A stretch of 64,000 bases of DNA from Coenobita brevimanus (Eukaryota; Arthropoda; Malacostraca; Decapoda; Coenobitidae): positions 29,372,107 to 29,436,106 of the forward strand of contig CM064732.1 in assembly GCA_032717465.1 (NCBI GenBank). Direction: 5' to 3'. The notes under the pieces were generated by a model, which had not been told where the DNA came from, did no database searches, and was given only the letters and a program-made list of their open reading frames with translations. A program made the translations under genes and the position numbers. Below, piece by piece: positions 1 to 10,304 of the stretch (position 1 is its first letter; the number at the start of each line of letters is the position of its first letter).

Positions 1-381
1 CAAACTTTTCTATGCATGCTTCCACATTTGTTTCGAACTCTTCTCTCACTCTGCTTGCACGATCGTGTGTTGGCGCATATATGCGTGCATTCACCCACAT
101 TTGTAGTCCAACTTTCAATCTTACCAACACAATCCTTGAGCCAACTGATCTGTACTCTCTTATACTCTCCTTGCATCTGTTACTGACAACAATACACATT
201 CTTTCTTTTACCCTCTCATTCTTACTTACTCCCGTGTATATACCCCATCCATACTCCCATTCTCTCACACTCTCACCTCCCCATTTAGTTTCAGTTAATC
301 CATGTACATTCACTTTTGCATCCTTAAACACCTGGACAATCTCTCTTTCTTTCGCCTCATGATTTGCACCCCTTACATTCC
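1..381 (-). mobile_element. LINE A/C endonuclease N-terminus fragment
   Basis: On the minus strand the sequence reads WNVRGANHEAKE, then GLTETKWGGESV. This is the start of an APE-type endonuclease in the same family as the copy at 60090-60330. The fragment runs off the window edge. It is separated from its 5' leader (509-806) by an inserted block ending in poly(A). Confidence 0.7.
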
Positions 382-478
382 ATGGTGACATGTGGAGGTG
401 TAGGAGGACTACTGGGCCTTGGGATAGGCTACTGCCCCAGAGATATAGTCCCTGAAGCCTTTGCACAGAGTCGGACAC

Positions 479-508
<30 letters not shown>
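382..508 (+). repeat. Short poly(A)-tailed insertion
   Basis: About 100 bp ending in a run of about 25 A separates the endonuclease start from the leader of the same LINE. The copy at 60060-60110 has no such block. It looks like a short retroposon inserted in plus orientation; no family is recognised. Confidence 0.4.
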
Positions 509-510
<2 letters not shown>

Positions 511-806
511 TAGCCATCCGTACCTTGTCCTTTGTTCAGTCCTTAGTCGTCACCTCTTGGTCAGCCATGGTTCGAGGATTCTTGTCCGTATTTTTAGTTA
601 GATGTTTTCCGGGGAGGTGCACTAACCCTTCGCCAACCCACCTGTTGTCACGAAGGAAACACGTGTTGGGTGGTTATAAGGTTACCACCCAGCGTCGTAA
701 ATGCTTTCCTGGTTTACAGGAAATCATTTGGCTTGCCGCTCAGTGTAGAGCTACCCTAAAAACGGACTACCACTACAGTAAGTGGGTGGATGATGGGCAC
801 CCCTAC
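509..806 (-). mobile_element. 5' leader of LINE A/C
   Basis: On the minus strand this carries the leader shared with 6380-6620(-), 12240-12440(-), 42060-42230(+), 57460-57600(+) and 59970-60060(+). Its hallmark is an imperfect palindrome around AAATGGTTTCCTG and CAAGCCAAATGG, then GGTAACCATATAACC and a GGGTTAGTGCCCCTCC block. Confidence 0.6.
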
Positions 807-810
807 CTAC

Positions 811-846
<36 letters not shown>
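807..846 (+). repeat. (AT)n microsatellite at a LINE C break
   Basis: An alternating AT tract of about 30 bp sits exactly where family C has the codons for FNIYMDEV. The second C copy carries an AT expansion at the same place (55423-55454). Confidence 0.9.
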
Positions 847-849
<3 letters not shown>

Positions 850-1200
850 TGGCGTGATGAGAGAGTAAAGACATGAGAAATGGGGAGATGGATGGCATTA
901 GTAAATAATGGTGATGGATGGAATATCTCAAATGTGTTGTATGCTGATGATGCAACACTACTTGCAAATGCTGGACAAGAACTTGTTGGACTAGTGCAGA
1001 GTTTTGCTGATGTCTGTAAGCATCGTGCCTTGAGAGTAAATGTAGAAATGAGTAAAGTGATGGTAATCAAGAGAGAAGGTGGCTCCCAGTGCGATGTTAC
1101 AGTGAGTTGAGAGAGACTGGAATTAATGAGAGAGTTCAAGTACTGAATACAGTGATAGGAGAGAGTGGAAAATGTGCAAAAGAAGTGGAAAGTGTATTGT
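847..1200 (+). mobile_element. LINE family C, RT fragment
   Basis: The fragment encodes WMALVNNGDGWNISNVLYAD followed by DATLLANAGQE, the catalytic YADD box of a LINE reverse transcriptase. It then breaks at SQCDVTVS and is frameshifted. It is the same family as 54345-56310. From 1201 to about 1769 no gene or known repeat is recognised. Confidence 0.75.
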
Positions 1201-2338
1201 AATTTTTTCGTTTAGTGTGTATTTACAAGTGCTGCATTTTTATATTATTTGTGGAAGTATTTAAAGGTCAGCGACAGTGCATAATTAGTGATTGTAGTAG
1301 TCTGATATGACACTTGAGTGAAGACACTGTGGGGAAAATTCCGGAACATCAGAGCTGTGGAGTATGATGGGGTTCTTTTAGGATAAATGGACAGATGTGA
1401 ATATTCATTGTACCTTATTTTTGTATTCTGTTTCTACTGTCTGTAATTTTAATCAACATACAAGCAATTGATCTGGAGATAAATAGTGCATTTCTACTTT
1501 TAATGGCCTTTATAACCACCTCACACATCCACCATGATTTAGAGGCTCTTGAGCTGGAGTAACAGGCTCAGTAGAGCCTTCTTCCAGAAATCTACTGTGA
1601 GTTAATGTGAATCTATCTTTTCATCAGTGAATAAAAGAACAGATTTTACTGAATTCATTTGTGGTTTTAAATTCATAAGAATTTAAAAACAGTGATTATA
1701 TCTATTTACTAATACATAATACTAAACCACATGCACTTTACATTTCACACAACATATCCCACTACGTTACAGGGGTTGGCGCCAGCAAGGGCATGCGGCC
1801 AGAAAACTTTGCCCCCGTTACCTAGTGGCGGACTTCTGGGGGGAGGCGTGGCGGGGGTTCTGCCGGCAAAGATCGTGGGTCCAGGGCGAGATGGGGCTCA
1901 GGCCTGTGCTAGAGGGTTCAGGGCATTGAGATTCCCAGGCTGCCGCTTCCGCCCAATAAAGAGGGGCCCGAACCTGGGAGTAGCGCCCCAGGAGGCTGCC
2001 CTATCAGTGGGTGTATAATGGCGGGATAGTTGCAGTGCCAAGGCGCGCTTGGAGGGTGTCCCTGCAGCTGTCCTGGCAGGGTGCCCCAAGGCCACTACCA
2101 CAGCCACTGGTAAGCTGGTGGGCTAGGGGTCTCAGATCCACTGCCTGGACCTGGGACTATGCAGTGAGTGGGACCTGTGCTATGTCTGTCCCCCTTTATT
2201 AATACTGAAGATGACAAAACAAAAGTTTCAAAGCAAGCCTGAGGACAGTAAGTCACCCATGGGGATGAGGGTGGGTTCATGGAATGTGGGAAGTTTGAGG
2301 GGAAGAGTGGGGGAAGACACTGAAGCATTCAGTAGGAG

Positions 2339-3052
2339 GTGGGTGGATGTGGCGTGTTTGCAGGAAGTCCGGTACAGGGGTGGATCAGCCAGATTGTTGG
2401 GAAGGACTGTTGCTATAAGTTGTTTTGGCAGGGGAGGACAGACGGATATGGAGGTGTTGGTGTCATGGTTGCGGAGAAATGGGTGGAATATGTTATGAAT
2501 GTTTTGAGAGTAAGCGATAGGATATTGGTAGTGAAAATCCTGTTGGGCAGAAAGATAGCTGCGATTATATCGGCATATGCTCCACAGGCAGGATTGGATG
2601 AAGCAGAGAAAGATAGATTTTGGGATGATTTAATACGTGTAGTGGGTGGTACGCGGGATGATGAGAGTGTGATTTTGGGAGGGGACTTAAATGGTCATGT
2701 AGGTGAAGCAGCACAAGGTTATGAAGGAGTGCATGGGGGATGTGCGTATGGTATAAGGAATGCAGAAGGGGAAAGGATACTCGAGTTTGGGGAGGCAACG
2801 GACATGATTGTGTGCAACACATATTTTAGGAAAAGAGACAGTAGGTTAATTACGTATGAGTCTGTGGGAAATAGCAGTCAGATAGATTATTTTCTGGTTA
2901 GGAGGGCCGATAGGAGGTTAGTGAGGGACGTTAAAGTTATAAGAAGTAAGAAGTGTGTGCAGCAGCACAAACTATTGATTTGTGATATGGTGCTTAAAGA
3001 ACAAGTGATGAAAAAGAGGACTATGTACCTAGGAGGAAAATATGGAAGCTGA
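2339..3052 (+). pseudogene. LINE B endonuclease, frameshifted
   Basis: Most of the APE-like endonuclease is read here: ILGGDLNGHVGEAAQGYEG is the metal-site block, SSQIDYFLVRRADRRLV the DNA-binding block, and QQHKLLICDM takes the place of the usual SDH box. The true start lies upstream in another frame (MGMRVGSWNVGSLRG from 2262), joined by a one-base shift near 2405, so this is not a normal start. The domain nicks target DNA to prime reverse transcription (family knowledge). The frame ends just before a degenerate linker with a TAA that both B copies share. Confidence 0.75.
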
Positions 3053-3164
3053 AAAACTAAGTAGTAAGGGATGCCTTCTATAGCGAGTTCAGGAGAGTAG
3101 TGGCTGAACAGGGAGCTGTCGACAGAGGCGTTAAGAACAGTACAGAGCCCTCAAGAACAATTTC

Positions 3165-5312
3165 TTGGGAGTTACTGATGTAACATGCAGTTGGACAAGA
3201 GGACCACCAAGACATAAAGTAACTTGGTGGTGGGATGAGTGTGTAAAAGCTGCAGTTAAGGAGAAAAGAAGGCTTTTCCGGGAATGGAAGAAGGGTGGTA
3301 GCAAAGAGGAATATTTGGCTGTCAAGTGTAGAGCTAGAAGGGAGGTATATAGGGCAAAGTCTGAGTCACAGAGGCTATTCCTTGATAACCTAAATCATGG
3401 GAAAAGGAAAAATATGATATTTAGGGTGGCAGGTCAAGTGAAGAGGGATAATCAGGATATTATAGGTGAGCAGTGTGTGAAGAATGATGAAGGAAGGGTA
3501 GTGGTGAACAGTGAGGATATTAAAGATGCATGGAGACAGCATTATAGCCGGTTGTTGAATGGGGAGTTTGACTGGGACAGAGAAGGTTTGGAGCCAGCAG
3601 ATCCAGTGTCTGGCCCTTGGCCTTTGACTGATGCTGCTACTGTAAGTGAGGCAATAGGCAGGATGAAGGTGGGGAAGGCAGCAGGTGTGTCTGGGTTCAC
3701 TCTTGAAATGTTGAAGGCCTCAGGCGATATAGGGGTGAGTTTAGTCACTGACCTAATAAACAGGATTATTTATAAGTGTGTTGTCCCAGATGACTGGCTG
3801 AAAAGTGTAATTGTAAATGTGCATAAAGGGAAGGGTGATGGCCTGGAAAGAGGAAATTATAGAGGAATAAAGCTTTTAGATCAGATAATGAAGGTAATAG
3901 AGAGAGTTTTAGAAGATATGATTAGAGAAAGAGTGAATATTGACGAGATGCAGTTTCGGTTTATGCCAGGCAGGGGGACCACTGATGCTATATTCATTGT
4001 TCGACTGCTTCAGGAAAAATATATTGGTAGGAGAAGGGATCTTTATTTTGTTTTTGTTGATTTGGAAAAGGCCTTTGACAGAGTCCCTAGAGAGGTGGTG
4101 AAGTGGGCAATCAGAAAGCTGGGCTTGGAGGAGTGGCTGGTTAGGGTGGTTATGGCTATGTATGTAGGCGCTCACACCCAGGTAAGAGTGAATGGAGATT
4201 TGAGTGATGAGTTTTCCGTGAATGTTGGTGTGCATCAGGGGTCAGTCTTGAGTCCCATGTTGTTTATCATGGTACTTGAAGCCCTTTCACATGACTTTAG
4301 AAACGGACTCCCGTGGGAGTTGTTGTATGCTGATGACTTGATGTTGATTGCAGAGAACGAAAGGGAGGCGGAGGAAAGGTTTAGGAAGTGGAGAGATGGT
4401 ATGGGGCACAAGGGTTTAAGGATAAATGCAGATAAAACAAAAGTGATGATATCTAGGGTTGGTGGTGGTACTGTCAAAGACGAGGGAGAGTGGCCATGTG
4501 CAGTTTGCCACAAGGGCGTGGGAAGTAATTCCATCTTGTGCGGTGTGTGTGATAAATGGGTGCATAAGAGATGTAGTGGTATCAGAAGTAGACTGCGAGA
4601 TAATGCTGATTTTATGTGTACAGCGTGCCGGGGTGAGCAGGTGGAGATTGTCAGACGTGAAAGGATTGAACTTGCTGGTGAATCTCTTGAGTGTGTGGAA
4701 GAGTTTTGTTATTTGAGAGACATGTTGTGTGCTGAAGGTGGGGCTGGAGCTAGCTCTGTGGCTAGGGTGAGAAGTGGTTGGAAGAAGCTCAGGAAGCTCT
4801 TGCCTCTTCTGACATTGAGAGGACTCTCCCTACGTGCTAAGGGGTCTTTGTATGCAGCATGTGTTAGGAGTGTAATGCTATATGGTAGTGAGACCTGGGC
4901 AGTGAAGGAGGAAGATATTCACCAGCTCAGATGTACAGAAATGACAATGATTAGGTGGATGTGCAGTGTGTCCCTGTGTCCAAGGCCTGGAGGGGCTGGG
5001 TTTACGATGAAAGAGTTGAGAGGTAGGATGGGACTGGAGTGTATTGGTGTTGTGATGAGGAGGGGTAGATTGAGATGGTTTAGACATGTGGAGAGGATGG
5101 GGGGTGATAATTTGGTGGGGAAGGTGAGAAGTGTTAATATTGGGGGTGGGGTTATGAGGGGTAGACCGAACAAGACATGGGACGAGGTCATTAGGTGTGA
5201 CCTCAGGGTTAAGGGACTGAACAGGGAGGCAGCGCTGCAATGGATCGTGCAGCATGGAGAGCCGCCATTAGGTGACCAAGGCCGACACATGCAAGCATGT
5301 TGGAGCCTTTAA
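3165..5312 (+). CDS. LINE B reverse transcriptase with PHD-like finger
   Basis: This is a 715-residue open frame; its Met lies inside the linker, so the start is arbitrary. In order: an Arg/Lys-rich linker (1-110), fingers and palm with LGKA-like VGKAAGVSGFT (about 167), VFVDLEKAFDRVP (about 296), GVHQGSVLSPMLF (about 352) and the catalytic YADD at 388-391. At 445-488 a Cys4-His-Cys3 finger follows (C-X2-C-X10-C-X2-C-X4-H-X2-C-X14-C-X2-C). The C-terminal region ends with LRWFRHVERMGG. The RT core is uninterrupted, but the endonuclease upstream is frameshifted. The product would copy element RNA at a nicked target site. Confidence 0.85.
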   Translation: MGVTDVTCSWTRGPPRHKVTWWWDECVKAAVKEKRRLFREWKKGGSKEEYLAVKCRARREVYRAKSESQRLFLDNLNHGKRKNMIFRVAGQVKRDNQDIIGEQCVKNDEGRVVVNSEDIKDAWRQHYSRLLNGEFDWDREGLEPADPVSGPWPLTDAATVSEAIGRMKVGKAAGVSGFTLEMLKASGDIGVSLVTDLINRIIYKCVVPDDWLKSVIVNVHKGKGDGLERGNYRGIKLLDQIMKVIERVLEDMIRERVNIDEMQFRFMPGRGTTDAIFIVRLLQEKYIGRRRDLYFVFVDLEKAFDRVPREVVKWAIRKLGLEEWLVRVVMAMYVGAHTQVRVNGDLSDEFSVNVGVHQGSVLSPMLFIMVLEALSHDFRNGLPWELLYADDLMLIAENEREAEERFRKWRDGMGHKGLRINADKTKVMISRVGGGTVKDEGEWPCAVCHKGVGSNSILCGVCDKWVHKRCSGIRSRLRDNADFMCTACRGEQVEIVRRERIELAGESLECVEEFCYLRDMLCAEGGAGASSVARVRSGWKKLRKLLPLLTLRGLSLRAKGSLYAACVRSVMLYGSETWAVKEEDIHQLRCTEMTMIRWMCSVSLCPRPGGAGFTMKELRGRMGLECIGVVMRRGRLRWFRHVERMGGDNLVGKVRSVNIGGGVMRGRPNKTWDEVIRCDLRVKGLNREAALQWIVQHGEPPLGDQGRHMQACWSL

Positions 5313-5661
5313 AAACGAAAACGAAAATGAATGAACATTCTCAGATTATTGTATGAATGAAATCAGACACCCCACAAACATAAACAGTGTTGAGATGGCC
5401 TCGTGGATCTAAGCCACGTTTTGTTAAGCAAGTTTTTTTTTCGTTTCTCTTTTCCTGTACCATTCTTTGTACATAAAAAAAGAAAAGAAACCAAAGGCAA
5501 ATGAACAGTACTGAATAGATTCTGAAAGGTGAGTGTGTCTCTGAGTAGTAATGGCTCACATCAAGAAACCTTACTGCAGTCTTGGCTGGGGCAAACTTTT
5601 TTTCACAGAACTGCCCTGCCACAATTTGAGTGTGTCTTTCACAATGCTGTGTCTTATGGGC

Positions 5662-5999
5662 CGCGAAATACGGTACTCCATATATTCTTAAAAACTTTCC
5701 ATATTCTTTGTCATGTGCTTTCTCCAAATCCATGAAGGCCACATACAACTTCTTTCCCTTCTCTAGAAACTTTTCCATTAAAGACCTAAGGATGAATATC
5801 TGATCTACACAACCTCTTCCCTTCCTAAAACCTCCCTGTTCTTCTCCAACTGATTCCTCTGTTATTTCCCTAACTCTGTCAATAAGTATCCTACCATATA
5901 CTTTTCCTATTACACTAAGAAAGCAAATGCTCCTATGATTACACACAGCCCCATTTCCTTCGTACAGGGGAATACTTATACCTGACTTCCAATCCTCCG
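5662..5999 (-). mobile_element. LINE family A fragment
   Basis: The minus strand encodes GKVYGRILIDRVREITEE and EEQGGFRKGRGCVDQIF, then KLYVAFMDLEKAH. It is a short internal RT piece broken at both ends; the 5' side abuts a (CT)n tract at 6003. Nothing is recognised in 5336-5661. Confidence 0.8.
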
Positions 6000-6002
6000 T
6001 GA

Positions 6003-6092
6003 CTCTCTCTCTCTCTCTCCCCCCCCCTCTCTCTCTCTCTCGCTCTTCCTCTCTTTATGTATATATATGTACTGTATATATATATACTGTAC

Positions 6093-6144
<52 letters not shown>

Positions 6145-6145
6145 A
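6003..6145 (+). repeat. (CT)n and (TA)n microsatellites
   Basis: A CT-rich tract (6003-6052) and a long TA tract (6060-6141) adjoin the truncated 5' side of the LINE A fragment. Confidence 0.9.
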
Positions 6146-6379
6146 TCCATCCATCCAATCCTACGATACCCCAAAAGAAGCATAAGAGCCCGCAACTAGG
6201 CAAGTTGGTCCTGACATTTAGGAAGAGAGTGACCAGCCTCACTCATCCTTGACTGGCATTACATGATCAATAAACCCCAACCACCCCTTGGATATAAACC
6301 TACACAGGCTCAGTCCAACTGGAGCGCTTTTATTACTCGCTAGACTACCAGGGGCCATAATTTGGTCATATGGTTACCA

Positions 6380-6620
6380 CCCAGTATAGTAAATGGTTTC
6401 CTGGTGTAAAGGAAACCATTTGGCTTGTCACTCATAGGCAAAAGGAACAAAAAAGAATGAAAGAAAGAAAGACAGAAGAGGGAATGTAAAGTCATCCATC
6501 AGTAGAAGGAAGAGGAAAGAATGAAGGAAAGAAAGACAGAAGAGGATGGAGGGAAGAGAAGAAAGGGCAGACACAAGAGAGCAGCACTACATCAAGTGAG
6601 TGGATGGCAAGCACCCCCAC
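6380..6620 (-). mobile_element. LINE A/C leader-like repeat
   Basis: It matches the leader block at 509-806: GGTTACCACCCAGTA, AAATGGTTTCCTGG and CCATTTGGCTTGTCACTC, followed by a purine-rich stretch and AGTGAGTGGATGGCAAGCAC. It is flanked by (CT)n at 6632-6675. It lacks the coding part. From 6146 to 6379 nothing is recognised. Confidence 0.55.
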
Positions 6621-6778
6621 CTACCACATTATCTCTCTCTCTCTCTCTTTGTCTCTCTCTCTCTCTCTCTCTCTCTAAAACTGCAATGTCATTGATCACC
6701 CAGTACTTCAGTTAAGTTTCCTTCTCCTTTTACTTTTCAACTAATCCTTCCTACTGAATATACTCAGCTGTATAGTAC

Positions 6779-6952
6779 CTTCCATGCTGTGTTCCAGTTG
6801 GCAATGGCATCCTCTGGCACAGATGAGTCATGGGGATGGAGCTGGGGTGAAGCCGGAGCAACATCTGTGGCAGGACTAGGCATGGGTGGTAATCCTGAAG
6901 GCCGACCTGCCTGCAGCATCTCTTGCAGTGACTTTAGGGCAGCCAAAGATAC
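6779..6952 (-). CDS. MON2: MON2 exon g (last in window)
   Basis: The exon is 174 bp, 58 codons in phase 0/0. It begins VSLAALKSLQEMLQAG, the conserved continuation of SKSNE, and then enters a Pro/Ser-rich stretch that is poorly conserved in the family, before ending in NWNTAWK. The acceptor is CCAACCACAG|GTATCT and the donor is TGGAAG|GTACTA. Reading past the donor meets a stop within four codons, which supports the splice. The next exon was not found in 1-6778, which is filled by LINE copies and simple repeats, so this intron exceeds 6.7 kb or the exon is unrecognised. Confidence 0.88.
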
Positions 6953-7445
6953 CTGTGGTTGGAAATGCTGATATGAAAAAGTTATTACAGATATACAGGT
7001 CTGACTTTAAATCAACTATATCATACATCAGTTTGGTATGTGATAAATCAGTAGACTGATATATCCAGTTTCGTGATAACGATGCAGAAACTTGCTTGTA
7101 CAATAATTGTGGTGGCCGCATATGACAATCTCGTGCATACAGTGCCTCCCACACATGCCAACAATCAGACGTTTATGCCAAGATGGCTGCAGGGTTTGAA
7201 TTCTCTGTGATCTCCCCTTCCTTCCAGTTTGTTCATGCTACACCAGTGAAACACAACAGTATGTCTATTGCCAAATAACAGTGTAAGTTCGCAATAACTT
7301 GTGCAGTATGCAATATTAATTGGAGTGACAACTTTTTCTGTGCGAAATGCAGAAACTTTTGACATGGAAATCATGTCAGGCAAGGATGCTACCCCTAGTG
7401 GAGAGCATGGTGCTACTAAGGGCACTGAAAGCATGCCAAAAATGG

Positions 7446-7610
7446 TTAAGTTTCTTTTTTTTAGATTTTAGGTTTCAAGGTCACAGGTGCCCTCCTTATC
7501 CCCACTGAACCCATGTTATATTGACTTCACTGCACAATAAACTGTTAAGCAGCGGGTTTTCACTTGACATAACCCCATCGCACAGACAGGCGAAAGTATA
7601 TAGTGAAAAA
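7446..7610 (-). repeat. Repeat R1, A-rich tail
   Basis: Read on the minus strand it matches 17700-17868: GTCAAGTG, AACATGGGTTCA, TGGGGATA and GAAACCTAAA, ending A-rich. The two copies are diverged. It could be an old SINE-like retroposon. The rest of 6953-7825 shows no gene. Confidence 0.5.
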
Positions 7611-7825
7611 ATTCCCTATATCGATATAATAGGGGATGAGGCCTTGCTGACTTAGGCGAACTGTCGAGTTATGAAAATCATCTCCTCCCCCCAAAAAACA
7701 AATCAAAACAAAGTGTCTAAGATCACTTACCAAGTTTGCATACATGGCAGCATCCCAGAGGCTCCCTTAGTACCGTACAGAGATGACATGATGGCAGGAT
7801 GCAAGTTTAAGTAAACTTGAAAAGT

Positions 7826-8963
7826 GTAACTTTTTCACATCCATGCTCACTTCCCTGCTTATTATCACTGCTTTCAAGGAACCAGCAACCTTTCTTCCCT
7901 GCTGTACCCTTTCAAGCACTTCACCCTCCAAACCTCCATCCTTACTCATCACACTACTCAAGTACTTAAACGTATTCACACCTTCCAATTCCTCACCATT
8001 CAACCTCACTGTACATTCACTGACTTCACCTCTCTCAAAGACCATCACTTTACTCCTCCCTACAATCACCTTTAGATTCTGTTTCTTACAAACTCTCCCA
8101 AACTCATCCACCAAGCCTTGCAGCTCTCCTTCGTCTTCACTCAACAACACAGTATCATCTGCAAAAAACAGTACAGGGAGTTTCCAAACACTACTCTCTC
8201 TCACCAGGGCCACTTCAACATCCACTATCCTATCTTGTACCTCTTTTATTACCCCATCCATGTACAGATTGAACAACCATGGAGACATGACACATCCCTG
8301 TTTCAACCCAACCTTCAAAGAGAAAAATTCACTCAGTTCACCATCCACATGTACTGCAGCCATAGCACCATTATACATACTCTTCACAGCATTCAACAAC
8401 TTCCCATCTACTCCATATATTCTTAATACTTTCCACAATCCTTGTCTATCCACCCTGTCATATGCTTTCTTCAAATCCATGAAAGCCGCATACAACTTCT
8501 TTCCCTTCTCTAGAAACTTTTCCACTACAGATCTAAGAATGAATATCTGATCTACACAACCTCTTCTCTTCCTAAAACCTCTCTGTTCTTCTCCAAGTAA
8601 TTCCTCTGTTCTTTCTCTAACTCTGTCAATAAGTATCCTACCATACACTTTTCCTATTATACTAAGAAGACAAATGCCCCTATGATTACCACACACTTCT
8701 TTTTCCCCTTTTCCTTTGTACAAGGGAATAATTATACCTGACATCCAATCCTCCGGGACTCTACCTTCCTCCCAGGCGAATCTGCACATTTTCCACATCC
8801 ATTCTACTACTATCTCTCCCCCATACTTCATCATTTCACCACACACTCCATCAATTCCTGGGGCTTTCCCCAATTTAACTTTCTTCACTGCTTCCACAAC
8901 ATCTATCCTACTGATTTCTTCCTGTCTTCTCACCTCCCTCCTTCTCCCAGCCATTCCCCAGCC
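7826..8963 (-). mobile_element. LINE family A, truncated at both ends
   Basis: A 395-codon minus-strand frame (8954-7767) covers the RT from GKAPGIDGVCGEMMKYGG through QGCVMSPWLFNLYMDGV and the catalytic FADDTVLL, to KAVIISREVSMDVKK. Homology then stops abruptly near 7830, so the C-terminal region and the GATA tail are missing. The 5' break near 8963 adjoins a TA tract. The RT stretch has no internal stop. Confidence 0.85.
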
Positions 8964-8991
8964 ATATATATGTATATATATACAGTATATA

Positions 8992-10078
8992 CAGTAATCC
9001 CTCCAATATCCGACGTAATAAAGACAAAGGCATGTCCGGATTGTGATCCTGTCCGGATATTGGGCCCCAACCTCCTGGACTTGTACTTATGGACCCTAAC
9101 TCAGAAAAACACCAATACAACTCCCTCTGGACATGTATTGCACCTATTTAAGACCCAAATCACACCAATAAAAGACATAAAAGACTGAAATAAATGCAAA
9201 AGAACCATAAAATGAGGTTTTAGAGGTGAGTTTATACAATATTAAACATTCTGGGTATTTACAAGTCCCTGGCTCCTGGACTGGTTTGAACCACCAGTTT
9301 GCAGTCCACAGTTAATCCTTTGCACTCTAAATTCTAATTTCTTAACACTGCACAACACTGTAAATTCCCGTGTGTTCTAGTGGCGAGGTATTGCAGTTTA
9401 TTCACTGTTTATTCACAAAAAACAAGCATCTGTGGCTTGCATTGCTATACGCATCTGCTCTCGATCGGAGTTAGGCTGTGACTGTTGATGATGGCGGGGT
9501 AACAGAGTTGCCAGATAGCAATGGCCACATTACCAATCTTGTCAACTTTCATTACCAAATTTAACTTTTCATTACCAAATTCATAAAGCTAGCATTTATT
9601 CTTCACTAATTATATATACAAGTGGAAATACATGTAATCACTCTCCTTATAATTAACACCATGCTGATTATTTTCACGCTATGTAGGGTAGCAGATTAAT
9701 CAGAGAGAGCAAACAATCCACCATCTCCATCCTGTGTATCCTCATACATGTGAAAAATCCATTTGGTAATGCATTATTCTGATTCATTACCAAACGAATT
9801 TTTCAGTACCAAATTGGCCCACACTTGGTAATGAAAAATACCAAATGGCAACCCTGACAGGGTAGGGGGAAGGGGGAGGAGGGAAGGGGTGAAGGGACCA
9901 TGGTGTAACAGCTGTTCGGCGCCAAGCGGCAATTTCAAATTACGGGAGGGAAAAAAGTCAGATTTTTTTCAAATTTTTTGCGGTTTTTGGCCCATTTTGG
10001 GAATACTGGATTCCGGGACGATTATGTCCAGTTAGTGGGGATGTTCGGATATTGGGCGTTCGGATATTAGAGGGATTA

Positions 10079-10080
<2 letters not shown>
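8992..10080 (+). mobile_element. pogo/Tigger-like MITE, 1.09 kb
   Basis: The left end CAGTAATCCCTCCAATATCC and the right end (reverse complement AGTAATCCCTCTAATATCCG) form terminal inverted repeats. Both sides have TA (8990-8991 and 10081-10082), as expected for a Tc1/mariner/pogo TA target. The motif GGATATTGGGC recurs just inside each end. No transposase frame is seen, so it is non-autonomous. It sits inside a TA microsatellite. Confidence 0.75.
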
Positions 10081-10132
<52 letters not shown>

Positions 10133-10138
10133 TATATG

Positions 10139-10171
<33 letters not shown>

Positions 10172-10226
10172 CTATATATGTATAGATATATATATGTATA
10201 GATATATATATATATATATATATATA
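10081..10226 (+). repeat. (TA)n microsatellite
   Basis: About 145 bp of imperfect TA repeat with short CA and GA interruptions lies at the right border of the MITE. Confidence 0.95.
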
Positions 10227-10304
10227 CAGCAAGCTCGCCCCCAACACATGGGTTTAGTTCCTAACGTGGCGCGTTCGGCACGAAACCGGTAAGTTTTAAC
10301 TACT

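Larger units (their letters stand above)
1770..5335 (+). mobile_element. LINE family B, near full-length copy
   Basis: A GC-rich leader (about 1770-2210), an APE-type endonuclease (about 2255-3050), a reverse transcriptase with a PHD-like finger (3165-5312) and a short A-rich tail make an RTE-like non-LTR element. The endonuclease shows GSWNVGSLRG near its start and LGGDLNGHVG. Indels break the reading frame near 2405 and between 3052 and 3165, so it is inactive. A 5'-truncated sister copy is at 31603-34350. No target duplication could be identified by eye. Confidence 0.85.

Noticed and set aside
5939..6252. ORFs with long Ile-Tyr repeats
   Set aside because: They translate the (TA)n and (CT)n microsatellites.
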